10,349 nt of DNA from Nanobdellota archaeon (GCA_018821425.1 JAHJMH010000073.1:1-10349), one strand, 5' to 3'. Numbered from the stretch's first letter, positions 1 through 7,064 are shown. The notes: generated by a model not told the origin, from the letters alone. Numbers and translations: made by a program.

Positions 1-411
1 AATAGCATGAGGATGAAGTTTGGAATCAGCATCAACTGTAATTACAAATTTTCCTCTTGCATGTTTTAATCCAGTATTCAATGCCTTAGCCTTACCTTTA
101 TTTGTTTGATTTATTAACTTGATATGACCCCCATATTTTTTAACAAAACCTCCAACAAGATCAGCAGTCCTATCCTTACTACCATCATTAATGACAATTA
201 TTTCATAATAGGGATATGATTGAGAAAGGCAAGAGTCTAGAGTTTTAGCAATTCCTACTTCCTCATTATACGCCGGAATAAGAATAGAAACAAAGGGACT
301 CTTTAAAGAAGCTACATCTCTCTTATGGAGAAAATATAAAAAAAGACGATAACCAAAATAAGGAACATCAAATATAACCCAAAAAAGAACTAATTGAAAA
401 ATCGTTAACAT
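1..411 (-). CDS. Family 2 glycosyltransferase, membrane-anchored (3' end outside window)
   Basis: The first 137 codons are present; the C-terminus lies beyond base 1. After a hydrophobic N-terminal segment (about residues 3-27) the GT2 fold begins: SILIPAYNEE near residue 43, VINDGSKDRTAD near 73, the NKGKAKALNTG stretch near 105, and VDADS (DXD-type nucleotide-sugar and metal site) near 127. This order is typical of processive, membrane-bound GT2 enzymes (NodC/PgaC/hyaluronan-synthase or dolichol-sugar type), which move sugar from a nucleotide donor to a lipid or growing polysaccharide at the cytoplasmic membrane. The acceptor cannot be told from this half. The ATG at 411 is chosen because an in-frame stop lies four codons upstream (421-423). 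The family is secure; the exact role is not. Confidence 0.85.
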   Translation of the reverse strand, partial: MLTIFQLVLFWVIFDVPYFGYRLFLYFLHKRDVASLKSPFVSILIPAYNEEVGIAKTLDSCLSQSYPYYEIIVINDGSKDRTADLVGGFVKKYGGHIKLINQTNKGKAKALNTGLKHARGKFVITVDADSKLHPHAI

Positions 412-443
412 GTTTATTAATTAACAAAAGATGTTTATTAATT
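410..443 (-). promoter_or_regulatory. Tandem 13-bp AT-rich direct repeat; probable TATA element of the glycosyltransferase gene
   Basis: The sequence ATGTTTATTAATT (plus strand) occurs at 410-422 and again at 431-443, a 21-base period or about two helical turns. Read on the minus strand each copy is AATTAATAAACAT. The upstream copy is centred about 26 nt before the ATG at 411, where an archaeal TATA box for a leaderless transcript would sit; the downstream copy runs into the start codon. The repeat is seen directly; the promoter role is inferred. The rest of 444-558 holds no RNA gene or convincing ORF, apart from a short ATPase-tail-like relic listed separately. Confidence 0.4.
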
Positions 444-507
444 TTTACCATCTTTTTCATCGAAGGATAAAGTACAAACTTTTATTTTTTCCATATACTA
501 TCCATAA

Positions 508-546
508 TCAAACTCCTCTCTTTTTCAATTTCTCATTCAACCATTT
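508..546 (-). other. Short relic resembling the 3' end of the secretion ATPase gene
   Basis: Downstream of the Cys-repeat gene, the minus strand reads K-W-L-N-E-K-L-K-K-R-G-V-stop. The ATPase gene (stop at 1228) ends K-W-L-E-G-E-L-R-K-R-G-K-stop. The spacing to the stop is identical and about seven of twelve residues match; a hand alignment gives roughly 59% nucleotide identity over 39 bases. In-frame stops lie just upstream (547-549, 559-561), so nothing longer is coded. It could be a leftover of a duplicated or paralogous ATPase tail, or chance. Confidence 0.25.
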
Positions 547-558
547 CTAATCTCGCCC

Positions 559-1179
559 TTAAGCACCAGTTTGGTCCAAACAATCTTGGCGATTCAATTC
601 ATCTCCAGAAGTAACAATTATTATTTTAGCGCACATGCTCGGATCGTTATTGGCTATTCCAAATCTGAAATAGCAAGTATTTTTTATATATTGGGTTTGA
701 ATATTTTCACAATAAAAATCGTCAGATAAAAAGGAAGAAGAAAGTCCTAAGAAACAATCATCTCTTATTTGCCAAGACTGAGTGGCAGTAATTTTTTCGC
801 AGAGAGAAGCATCTTCTATTTTAAGAGCAACCCCGCTATAACAATCTGCAAGAGTATTCGTGGAGATATAACTCGAGGTTCTAGATTCACTTGGCTTTAT
901 ATAATCACAAATGCTAGAGTCCGCAGCATCAATAGCTTTCTGACTGTAACAATCTTCCTTCTTATAATCCGCATCAAGAGCATCGCAATCTGGAAAGTTA
1001 GTTGTGAGAGAATCATAATAATAATCTTCTACTCCCGAATTAGGAGAATTAGTCTCCAAGCCAGAATCAGAAGAATTAGAATCTAAACTGGAATCTCTTT
1101 GGTCAAATACAAAAAAATATCCTAAGAACAAAACTAAAAGAACAATAACTAAAACAGAAGGTATCATAAATTTTCCCAT
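559..1179 (-). CDS. Membrane-anchored protein with repeated paired-cysteine motifs
   Basis: A 206-residue protein of unknown function. Residues 1-4 are short and polar, followed by a strong hydrophobic segment (about 5-25) that is an uncleaved signal anchor or signal peptide, then a Ser/Asp/Asn-rich stalk (about 28-58) and a Cys-rich domain facing outward. Ten cysteines lie at 65, 77, 91, 113, 127, 142, 157, 169, 183 and 200. Four units share the pattern (D)-C-(Y/F)-x13/14-C-x2-I, with D-x-S-x-C before the second cysteine in most of them (C77/C91, C113/C127, C142/C157, C169/C183). I recall similar arrays in predicted surface proteins of DPANN archaea; no biochemical role is known to me. It lies 48 bp after the ATPase gene on the same strand, with its own TATA-like element. 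Disulfide bonding of the pairs is an inference from the even spacing and the outward location. Confidence 0.75.
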   Translation of the reverse strand: MGKFMIPSVLVIVLLVLFLGYFFVFDQRDSSLDSNSSDSGLETNSPNSGVEDYYYDSLTTNFPDCDALDADYKKEDCYSQKAIDAADSSICDYIKPSESRTSSYISTNTLADCYSGVALKIEDASLCEKITATQSWQIRDDCFLGLSSSFLSDDFYCENIQTQYIKNTCYFRFGIANNDPSMCAKIIIVTSGDELNRQDCLDQTGA

Positions 1180-1197
1180 CTACAAGATAAGAGAGAT

Positions 1198-1209
1198 TTA
1201 CTTAAAAAT
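1198..1209 (-). promoter_or_regulatory. TATA-like element upstream of the Cys-repeat gene
   Basis: The minus strand reads TTTTTAAGTAAA here, about 19-30 nt before the ATG at 1179. There is no Shine-Dalgarno site before that ATG, which fits a leaderless or short-leader archaeal transcript. The T-rich stretch also lies just after the stop of the upstream ATPase gene and could end that transcript. Confidence 0.35.
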
Positions 1210-1227
1210 GTTGTGTAATAAAATTAC

Positions 1228-4200
1228 CTACTTCCCGCGCTTCCTCAATTCCCCCTCAAGCCATTTTTCCCACAATGGAAAAACTTCCTCGCTTAAAGGC
1301 AAACCGAATTCTTGGCGAACCTCATCAGAAATTCTGTGGAACGCATGATTCGCACGCGTTGAGAACCCAGATTCGAGCAACTCGGGGTTATTCATTTTCT
1401 CCGAAGTTTTCACAAGCGTCTCGTTTATTTTCGCCCGAAGAAGAATGTTATCCCAAACAGCGTCCCAGTTTCCAGCCCATCCTTTAACATTTGAAGCGAT
1501 GTCTTTAATCACTTCGCTGTCGCCATTAATCAAATCCTCCGTCGGCTCCAGTTCATCAGTTTCAACATTATATCTCATTAAATCCACAAATCCTTTTTCT
1601 TCAAGCGGGTCTTTAGTCCAGTGCTTTCTAACTTCAGAAATGCTCACAACTCTTTTCAAAGAATGCAAACCGTCCGGAGTTTTTATCGGATTCGCGACGA
1701 CAATTATGTCCGTTGCTTTGAAACTCGTCGCAGGCACATCAAGGTCGTTAACAACCCTATCAAAAACCGCATAAGGCGAAGCACCGTGGATTGTTCCTGC
1801 AACAACATTCGCCAACGCACCAACCCTCATTGCCTCATAAAGCGCCTGCGCCTCCAAACTTCTAACTTCACCGACAATTAAACAAGAATCCCCCAATCTC
1901 AAACTCGTCCTTATCCCATCATCAGCAGAAACTTCCGTCGTCGTTTTCAACAGCGCGGAGCGAACTTTCATTCTAAGAATATCATATTTCAATTTTCTCA
2001 AAGATTCGACAGGAAGTTCTAAGGAATTATGTGCCAAAATATTTTCACAAATAAAATTCTCGCATCTTGGAACAGAAATATCATAAACAATCCCTTCTGA
2101 ATTAATTTTTCTAACATCTTTAACTTTATCCCAAAACAAGTCTGCATTTAATATATTTTTTAATTGCTTAGATAAAACATTAGAATCATTAATGTTCTCA
2201 AGCATTGCAATCAAACGATTACGACCTATATTATTCTCTCTCGTTATATAATCGTGTTTATTAAAAGACTTCCCTAAAATCTCTTTTAATTTTTTCTTTG
2301 TATCTTCCAAAAGAGGTATTACATTTGCCGTATCATGGGTAGAAACTCTACAACAAAGTTTATTCAATCTTAAAGATTTTTTATCAGTTAAAAAACCAAC
2401 ATTCTCCTTAAACTTATTTAACTTTTTTGTACATCCAATCCTTAAATCATACATTGGTTTTTTCTCTTTTAAATATCCTCCGCCAGACATTTTTTCTGAA
2501 ACCCTAGCAACAATGCCATATCTTAAAAGTAGAGTAGATGCTCCTTCAATTAATTCTTTTGACCTCAAAGATAAAAGAACTTCAGCTTTAGAAACACATC
2601 CATCTCCGCTAAAAAACCCATTTAATAAATATCCTAGATCCTTATTAGATAAATTATAAACCCAATCAGGAAATGTTTTTGTGAAAGAATTCCCTTCTAA
2701 ATTCAATATATTTTGCATAAATTCTTTTAATAAAACAGAATTTATCATTAAAGAAAATCCATCTTTATGATTCTTAACCTCAAGTCCTAATTTTTTAGAG
2801 ACATTTTTAACAACTTCACGATTTTCTTTTTCTTTTACAGAAACAATTATAGACCTCTTGTCATAACATCCATCTGCAAGCCACAATCCAACAAACTTTA
2901 AAAAATTCTCATCCAAATCAAAATTTATAGGAAACCCATTCGCTGTTGAACATGTTTTAAGTTCCAACCCTTGACAATCCAAATTATCTCTAATCTCTGA
3001 AAAAACTCTTACAGGAAGAAGCTTGTTTCTTGCCCATGATTGTATTACAGATTTTTTATATTTCAACAAATAACCAATTTTAAATAAGTCCTTACGACAA
3101 TTAACTAAATAATCCTCAATAGATTTCCCTCGTACAAATACCCGAACATTAAATTTATCTATTTGTTTAATTAAATCAATTTGTTTTAAAGAATTTTTAA
3201 ATGGTAAATAAGACGGTATCGCTATATAATTTCCTTTCTTTATATTTTTTGTTTTAATAGACTTATATATACTCCTTTCATCTAATGTAAAAAGAGAATG
3301 GTCTTCTGTAACCCTTATCTTCTTACCCGACGTTGTTAAGACCTCATACATTTGCTTACCAGTTTTATGACGAATAAACTGACTAGGCAAAGATAAAACA
3401 ATTTTTCCCTTTTTATCAACAGAAAAAACTTTTATTTTATCAATATTTTTTGACCTTTCGCGACCATCTTCACAAACATTTCCATGCTTTTCTATTTGTT
3501 CATCAATTAATTCGCCAACACTAATCTTTTCATATTTTCCATTTCTATTAATGATTATTTTACTTTTACCTGAAACACTATCCTCAATAGTAATAATCCT
3601 ATATTTTGGAATTATCTCAAGCATCAAACTCCCGAGCAAAGATGTTTTTCCGCTCGACCTCGTTCCGGCGATTAACATTGTTCGCGAACCGTCGACCAAA
3701 AAACTCATCAAGCCAGCAGCCAAGGGATTTATCATTTTATTTTTTGTAAACAAAGGGAAAGTCCATGGCTCTTCCCGGTGTCTTCTAATTGCGTAAGAAA
3801 TTCCATCCGGACTCAGAGGTCTTTGAATTATTGCAATTCTCGCCCTTATCTTTCCTATCTCAAGTTGCGTATCAAGAATCGGATTCGCCTCGTCCAACGG
3901 TCGCCCAGAAACAAGCCTAAACTTCGCCGCCCACGAATCGACATCTTCCTGGCTCGGAATCACATTCACAACACACTCGTCATAACTTTGATGCCTAATA
4001 AAAATCGGCGTCATTGAAATCGGCGCGTTAAGAGTAATGTCCTGAATTTTTTTATCCTGAAGAAGAATCTCAATAATCCCAAAACCAATCGTGTGTCTAA
4101 CAAGAATCATCGCCAATTTATTCAAGTCGGAATAAGTAATCTTCACCCCTTTGTTCTGTGCCAAATCCTGAAGCAAGTCCCTCGAGACGTTAAAAAAAAC

Positions 4201-5085
4201 CTGCCTCGTCCTTTCAGTATCGGTAAACTCGTCCGCCTTCGGCTGATGCTCAACAAGAACCCTCCTCGCTAAATTAAGAATCGTATTGTGGTCTTCACTT
4301 AAGGCATTCTCTGGCGGAACGACATGATAAATCAACTTTGAATCGTCTTTCCTTTTCAAAATCGTAACGACCGATTTATCATATTCATCATTTGAAATTT
4401 CATACTGGTCAACAATCTCCGCATCGCGCGGCAAATCGGAGATGAGCCTCGAAAGTGTAAAGTTCGGAATAGTATCTGGTCTAAACAACTTGTTATAAAT
4501 CTCTCTGTCCGATTTCCTATAGTCGTCAAGATACGGCTTAACTTCTTGTATCAGCCGAGTCTTTTCCATCATCCCAAGAATTCTATTAAGAAGACCCAAA
4601 TAATTTTCTTGGTCAGAAGCATAAGCCGCGCCGAGCTTTTCGAGAAAGATTTTTGCCTGAATAATTATCCTCTTCAATTCAGCATAAGCCAAAATAGGGT
4701 CCTTTTTAAGAACAGTAAGGAAAGAAAAAACTTCCATATATCTCTTAGGGAAAAATCCCGCGTGCATCGGCGCGAGTCGTTCTTTAGAAAGAACTCTCTC
4801 CTGTTTCAAAAGATGATTGTACAAATTAGCAATCTCAAGAAGAAAAGTCGTTTCATTAAAATCGTAATTATAATTTTTCTGCTGAGCAAAAATGATTCTT
4901 GAAACATTCGGATTTTCAATCAGTGCGTCAACAGTCCTTTCCATAACCTCCGGAGAATCCACGAGACTTGGAACAAACGGCGCGCCAAAGTAATTCACGT
5001 AAAGAACATCTTCTCCACCTTCCCTCCTTATTTCATGAGAATAAAGCGCGTTCTCATGAGGAACATTTTTATTCGATTCAACCAT
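1228..5085 (-). CDS. FlaI/TadA/VirB11-type secretion ATPase interrupted by an intein
   Basis: A 1285-residue precursor of a hexameric type II/IV secretion ATPase, predicted to power a pilus, archaellum-like filament or secretion machine at the inner face of the membrane. Residues 1 to about 440 form a long N-terminal region ahead of the motor. The motor has Walker A GTRSSGKTS (474-482, K480), Asp box ITIED (498-502), Walker B CLIVGEVR (1068-1075, E1073) and His box GTIHG (1097-1101). Residues 503-1020 are an intein, so the spliced enzyme would have 767 residues and an intact IED-SLELP junction. The ATG at 5085 is preferred to the in-frame TTG at 5160: a TATA-like box sits 22-28 nt upstream of the ATG and would fall inside the longer version. 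The gene is divergent from two coiled-coil genes. Extein DNA is G/C-richer than the intein. It could also be called KlbA- or PilT-like; the substrate is unknown. Confidence 0.92.
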   Translation of the reverse strand: MVESNKNVPHENALYSHEIRREGGEDVLYVNYFGAPFVPSLVDSPEVMERTVDALIENPNVSRIIFAQQKNYNYDFNETTFLLEIANLYNHLLKQERVLSKERLAPMHAGFFPKRYMEVFSFLTVLKKDPILAYAELKRIIIQAKIFLEKLGAAYASDQENYLGLLNRILGMMEKTRLIQEVKPYLDDYRKSDREIYNKLFRPDTIPNFTLSRLISDLPRDAEIVDQYEISNDEYDKSVVTILKRKDDSKLIYHVVPPENALSEDHNTILNLARRVLVEHQPKADEFTDTERTRQVFFNVSRDLLQDLAQNKGVKITYSDLNKLAMILVRHTIGFGIIEILLQDKKIQDITLNAPISMTPIFIRHQSYDECVVNVIPSQEDVDSWAAKFRLVSGRPLDEANPILDTQLEIGKIRARIAIIQRPLSPDGISYAIRRHREEPWTFPLFTKNKMINPLAAGLMSFLVDGSRTMLIAGTRSSGKTSLLGSLMLEIIPKYRIITIEDSVSGKSKIIINRNGKYEKISVGELIDEQIEKHGNVCEDGRERSKNIDKIKVFSVDKKGKIVLSLPSQFIRHKTGKQMYEVLTTSGKKIRVTEDHSLFTLDERSIYKSIKTKNIKKGNYIAIPSYLPFKNSLKQIDLIKQIDKFNVRVFVRGKSIEDYLVNCRKDLFKIGYLLKYKKSVIQSWARNKLLPVRVFSEIRDNLDCQGLELKTCSTANGFPINFDLDENFLKFVGLWLADGCYDKRSIIVSVKEKENREVVKNVSKKLGLEVKNHKDGFSLMINSVLLKEFMQNILNLEGNSFTKTFPDWVYNLSNKDLGYLLNGFFSGDGCVSKAEVLLSLRSKELIEGASTLLLRYGIVARVSEKMSGGGYLKEKKPMYDLRIGCTKKLNKFKENVGFLTDKKSLRLNKLCCRVSTHDTANVIPLLEDTKKKLKEILGKSFNKHDYITRENNIGRNRLIAMLENINDSNVLSKQLKNILNADLFWDKVKDVRKINSEGIVYDISVPRCENFICENILAHNSLELPVESLRKLKYDILRMKVRSALLKTTTEVSADDGIRTSLRLGDSCLIVGEVRSLEAQALYEAMRVGALANVVAGTIHGASPYAVFDRVVNDLDVPATSFKATDIIVVANPIKTPDGLHSLKRVVSISEVRKHWTKDPLEEKGFVDLMRYNVETDELEPTEDLINGDSEVIKDIASNVKGWAGNWDAVWDNILLRAKINETLVKTSEKMNNPELLESGFSTRANHAFHRISDEVRQEFGLPLSEEVFPLWEKWLEGELRKRGK
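2026..3579 (-). mobile_element. Intein with LAGLIDADG homing endonuclease in the secretion ATPase
   Basis: A 518-residue in-frame insertion (precursor residues 503-1020) right after the Asp box. Splicing motifs are all visible: Ser503 (block A, SVSGKS), block B VTEDHSLFT (T593, H596), block F VYDISVP, and block G ending ILAHN (N1020) with Ser1021 as the +1 nucleophile. This is a class 1 layout with serine as both nucleophiles. The endonuclease has two LAGLIDADG helices, GLWLADG (D738) and GFFSGDG (D828), 90 residues apart. Between block B and the endonuclease, roughly residues 650-695 look like a helix-turn-helix. All key residues are present, so splicing and cleavage activity look intact. 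One sample line of intein DNA (2701-2760) is about 17% G+C against about 55% in an extein line (3901-3960), pointing to recent arrival or different selection. Confidence 0.93.
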
Positions 5086-5106
5086 TATAAATAAGACCAA
5101 AGAAAG

Positions 5107-5113
5107 TTTAAAA
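5107..5113 (-). promoter_or_regulatory. TATA-like box of the secretion ATPase gene
   Basis: The minus strand reads TTTTAAA 22-28 nt before the ATG at 5085, the spacing expected for an archaeal leaderless transcript. No Shine-Dalgarno site precedes the ATG. This is the main argument for the 5085 start over the TTG at 5160. Confidence 0.5.
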
Positions 5114-5133
5114 TTCTTTTTGTCAAACACAAC

Positions 5134-5152
5134 AAATTTAAACCGCTTTATC
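5134..5152 (+). promoter_or_regulatory. Candidate TATA region for the divergent coiled-coil operon
   Basis: Two T/A-rich boxes precede the ATG at 5171: TTTAAACC starting at about 5137 and TTTATC at 5147-5152. The first would give a short leader, the second a leaderless transcript. No Shine-Dalgarno site is present. Which box is used cannot be told from the sequence. Confidence 0.3.
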
Positions 5153-5170
5153 TTTCTCAAATAATAAAAG

Positions 5171-5518
5171 ATGGCCGAGCAAGAAACAAACTACGAAGAG
5201 CAATTCATGGGTGATGTCAATACTCGGATTAGAGATTTGGAAGAACGAAATCGAATGTTGAAGGACAGACTTCTTCTTGTCGGACAAAACTTAATCGAAA
5301 CAAAAGAAAAAACGAGCGGAGACGTTCTTGAAATAAAAAAAGATATTGAAATAATGAAAAGAAACATCGAGCGTCTTGTTAGTTTTCTTGAAACTGCCTC
5401 GCAAGAATTTCCAAAATTCGCTCGCAAAGAAGACATAGAAATTCTCACCAAGCAGGCAAAAATGTTCCAACCATTAGAATTTGTCAGAAAAAAAGATTTA
5501 AAAAAAATAAAAAACTAA
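5171..5518 (+). CDS. Small coiled-coil protein, possible FlaC-like partner of the secretion ATPase
   Basis: A 115-residue soluble, highly charged protein without signal peptide or membrane segment. Residues about 15-95 show heptad-like spacing of Leu/Ile/Met with charged flanks, which predicts a long helical coiled coil. The C-terminal part holds FARKEDIEILTKQ and FVRKKDLKK, a pattern I recall from small archaeal coiled-coil proteins of DPANN genomes. It is divergent from the ATPase and 31 bp upstream of the next gene, so the two plus-strand genes are probably one transcript. A cytoplasmic scaffold or coupling role beside the ATPase, as FlaC/D/E have for the archaellum motor, is inferred from this setting only. 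Confidence 0.75.
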   Translation: MAEQETNYEEQFMGDVNTRIRDLEERNRMLKDRLLLVGQNLIETKEKTSGDVLEIKKDIEIMKRNIERLVSFLETASQEFPKFARKEDIEILTKQAKMFQPLEFVRKKDLKKIKN

Positions 5519-5549
5519 TTCAGGCACAGATGTGTTCTGTATAAATAAA

Positions 5550-6461
5550 ATGGGTGTATTAGAACAAGTAACGGAATTGAAAGGTCGGGGCATTCCTGAA
5601 AATGAAATTATAACTAAACTATCTCAAAACGGAGTTTCTCCAAATGAAATAAATGACGCACTGAACCAATCAAAAATAAAAAGTGCCGTCTCTTCTGAAG
5701 ACTCAAGCGTACACGAAGCTAGCGGCGGAGAAGGCATGCAACCTTCAATTATGGGGACTGGCACCTCTGAAGAAGGCGGAGGAGAAAGTTTACCTACAGA
5801 AAATATTTCAGATGCAGATTTAAATCCTCCCAACCCTTCTGAGCGACAATTCTCGTCGAGAAGAGGAGGACCTGCAACGAGAGAGATTGAACATGAAGAC
5901 TCTCAAGAATACACCCCCCAAGTTCAACCTTCAGGAGGCTACTCAGAATATTCAGAAGCTCAATACTCCTCGCCGCAAACTTCCCCCGAGTATGAAGACT
6001 ACAATTATTCTCCTGCCCAAACGGGCGATGCAGACACCATGATAGAAATCGCCGAACAGGTTTTCTTTGAAAAAATAAAATCAATACAAAAACAAGTTGA
6101 AGACTTTTCTGAATTCAAAACACTTTCACAAGTAAAAATGGATAATATTTCTGATAGACTAAAAAGAATTGAATTGAACATCGACCGGCTTCAGGCAGAA
6201 ATTCTCAACAAAGTCGGTTCTTATGGTCGCGGAATAGAGTCTGTGAAAAAAGAAATGGAAATGATGCAGGATTCTTTCGGAAAAATAGTTAATCAAGTTG
6301 CGGACAGCGCAGAACATAGTCAAGTTCATCACACGACGCCAACGCCACATCAGACTCACCCACAACATTCAAAACACACACATCCAACAACACACAAAGT
6401 ACACAAACCAAAAAAGATAACTAAGTCCAAAGCTAAAAAATCAACAAGAAAGAAAAGATAA
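5550..6461 (+). CDS. UBA-like / coiled-coil protein with His- and Lys-rich tail
   Basis: A 303-residue protein with four parts. Residues 1 to about 42 (VTELKGRGIPENEIITKLSQ and on) look like a small three-helix UBA-type domain. About 45-158 is low-complexity, rich in Ser, Glu, Gly, Pro, Gln and Tyr, and probably disordered. About 160-253 is a predicted coiled coil that begins TMIEIAEQVFFEKIKSIQKQ and continues with regular Ile/Leu/Met spacing. About 254-303 carries repeated His-Thr-Pro steps and ends in a very basic Lys/Arg cluster. It has no signal peptide or membrane segment. The ATG at 5550 is preferred to the GTG at 5532, which would add six unconserved-looking residues; neither has a Shine-Dalgarno site. 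A FlaD/E-like adaptor is possible; the tail suggests binding of metal, nucleic acid or an acidic surface. Function unproven. Confidence 0.75.
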   Translation: MGVLEQVTELKGRGIPENEIITKLSQNGVSPNEINDALNQSKIKSAVSSEDSSVHEASGGEGMQPSIMGTGTSEEGGGESLPTENISDADLNPPNPSERQFSSRRGGPATREIEHEDSQEYTPQVQPSGGYSEYSEAQYSSPQTSPEYEDYNYSPAQTGDADTMIEIAEQVFFEKIKSIQKQVEDFSEFKTLSQVKMDNISDRLKRIELNIDRLQAEILNKVGSYGRGIESVKKEMEMMQDSFGKIVNQVADSAEHSQVHHTTPTPHQTHPQHSKHTHPTTHKVHKPKKITKSKAKKSTRKKR

Positions 6462-6462
6462 A

Positions 6463-6480
6463 AAATTATTTCTCAAAAAA
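6463..6480 (-). terminator. T-tract terminator of the polytopic membrane protein gene
   Basis: Directly after the minus-strand stop at 6481 the coding strand reads TTTTTTGAGAAATAATTTTT, two T runs within 19 bases. Archaeal RNA polymerase stops at such oligo-T tracts without a hairpin. The stretch is the whole gap between two convergent genes, and no comparable T run is seen for the plus-strand gene. Confidence 0.5.
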
Positions 6481-7020
6481 TTAAAATTCGGGTCTGAAGA
6501 TAAGTCCCTTCGCCTCGGGCTTGGTAGAAGGTTGCTTTCCTGCGCCAATCACAACGCCCACAAGAGCTAAAAGAACAGCTATTGACAAAAGCTTTGGCCA
6601 GTTATCATAAAACCACCAACTCCAACTACTCCCTGCCCATTCAAAACTTTGAACTACTACAACTAAAAATATGATTATCCCCAAACCAAGTGGAATGTAG
6701 GTTGCCCACCCTTTATCAGGGTCGGAAAACAATCCAACAAGTATAAGAAACATCAAAATTATTGCAAGCCCAATACCTAGTTTAGGAAATATCTCTGAAA
6801 AAAATATTGATACAAAACCAAACTGCAAAGACAAAAGACCAACAGTCAGTGCGATTATACCATTAATTGCTTTATTCTCTTTGAAAATTTTTGTCCTCGT
6901 CAAAATTCCGAAGGTCAACGCGAATATTAAAAGGAAAGGAAGAATGTAACTGAAAACTCCAATACTTTCCCAATAAGCAAGAACTCCACCTGCATCACCT
7001 CCAAAAAAACCTCCAGCCAT
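6481..7020 (-). CDS. Polytopic membrane protein of unknown function
   Basis: A 179-residue protein that begins MAGGFFGGDAGG and has about five hydrophobic spans (roughly residues 20-38, 50-70, 75-97, 108-128 and 145-163), with a short polar C-terminus. A Trp-rich loop (about 130-142, WAGSSWSWWF) precedes the last span. I recall related Gly-rich-start, multi-span proteins in DPANN genomes but no assigned function. The frame stays open upstream as far as 7416, but that extension is the antisense of the neighbouring IS; the ATG at 7020 has a strong TATA box about 23 nt upstream and is the real start. It converges on the UBA-like gene with 19 bp between stops. A role in the same envelope machine as the ATPase is possible but only by neighbourhood. 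Confidence 0.75.
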   Translation of the reverse strand: MAGGFFGGDAGGVLAYWESIGVFSYILPFLLIFALTFGILTRTKIFKENKAINGIIALTVGLLSLQFGFVSIFFSEIFPKLGIGLAIILMFLILVGLFSDPDKGWATYIPLGLGIIIFLVVVVQSFEWAGSSWSWWFYDNWPKLLSIAVLLALVGVVIGAGKQPSTKPEAKGLIFRPEF

Positions 7021-7038
7021 CAAATAGTTCAGTTTAGA

Positions 7039-7050
7039 ATATTTAAATAT
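7039..7050 (-). promoter_or_regulatory. Palindromic TATA box upstream of the polytopic membrane protein
   Basis: ATATTTAAATAT is a perfect 12-bp palindrome lying 19-30 nt before the ATG at 7020. It is the best TATA match in the window. Being symmetrical it could also direct plus-strand transcription toward the IS, whose left end starts 15 bp away. No Shine-Dalgarno site precedes the ATG. Confidence 0.55.
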
Positions 7051-7064
7051 GTTTCTCTTAGTAG

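Noticed and set aside
412..558. Possible tRNA, small RNA or CRISPR repeat in the longest intergenic gap
   Set aside because: No cloverleaf, repeat-spacer pattern or stable GC stem is visible; only the AT-rich direct repeat and the short ATPase-tail-like stretch stand out.
769..1086. Plus-strand open frame over the Cys-repeat gene
   Set aside because: Its translation is rich in Arg and Ile with no recognisable fold, and the opposite strand codes a clear anchored repeat protein.
1275..4902. Several plus-strand frames of 70-118 codons opposite the ATPase
   Set aside because: They lie antisense to conserved ATPase and intein motifs and have no start context or recognisable domains.
5086..5160. 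TTG start at 5160 for the secretion ATPase
   Set aside because: It would add 25 residues unlike the family start and place the TATA-like box inside the gene; the ATG at 5085 has correct promoter spacing.
7053..7060. TTAGT at 7058-7062 and 7953-7957 as the IS target duplication
   Set aside because: Using it gives ends of unequal length beyond the 14-bp inverted repeats and no matching outer bases, so it is not convincing.
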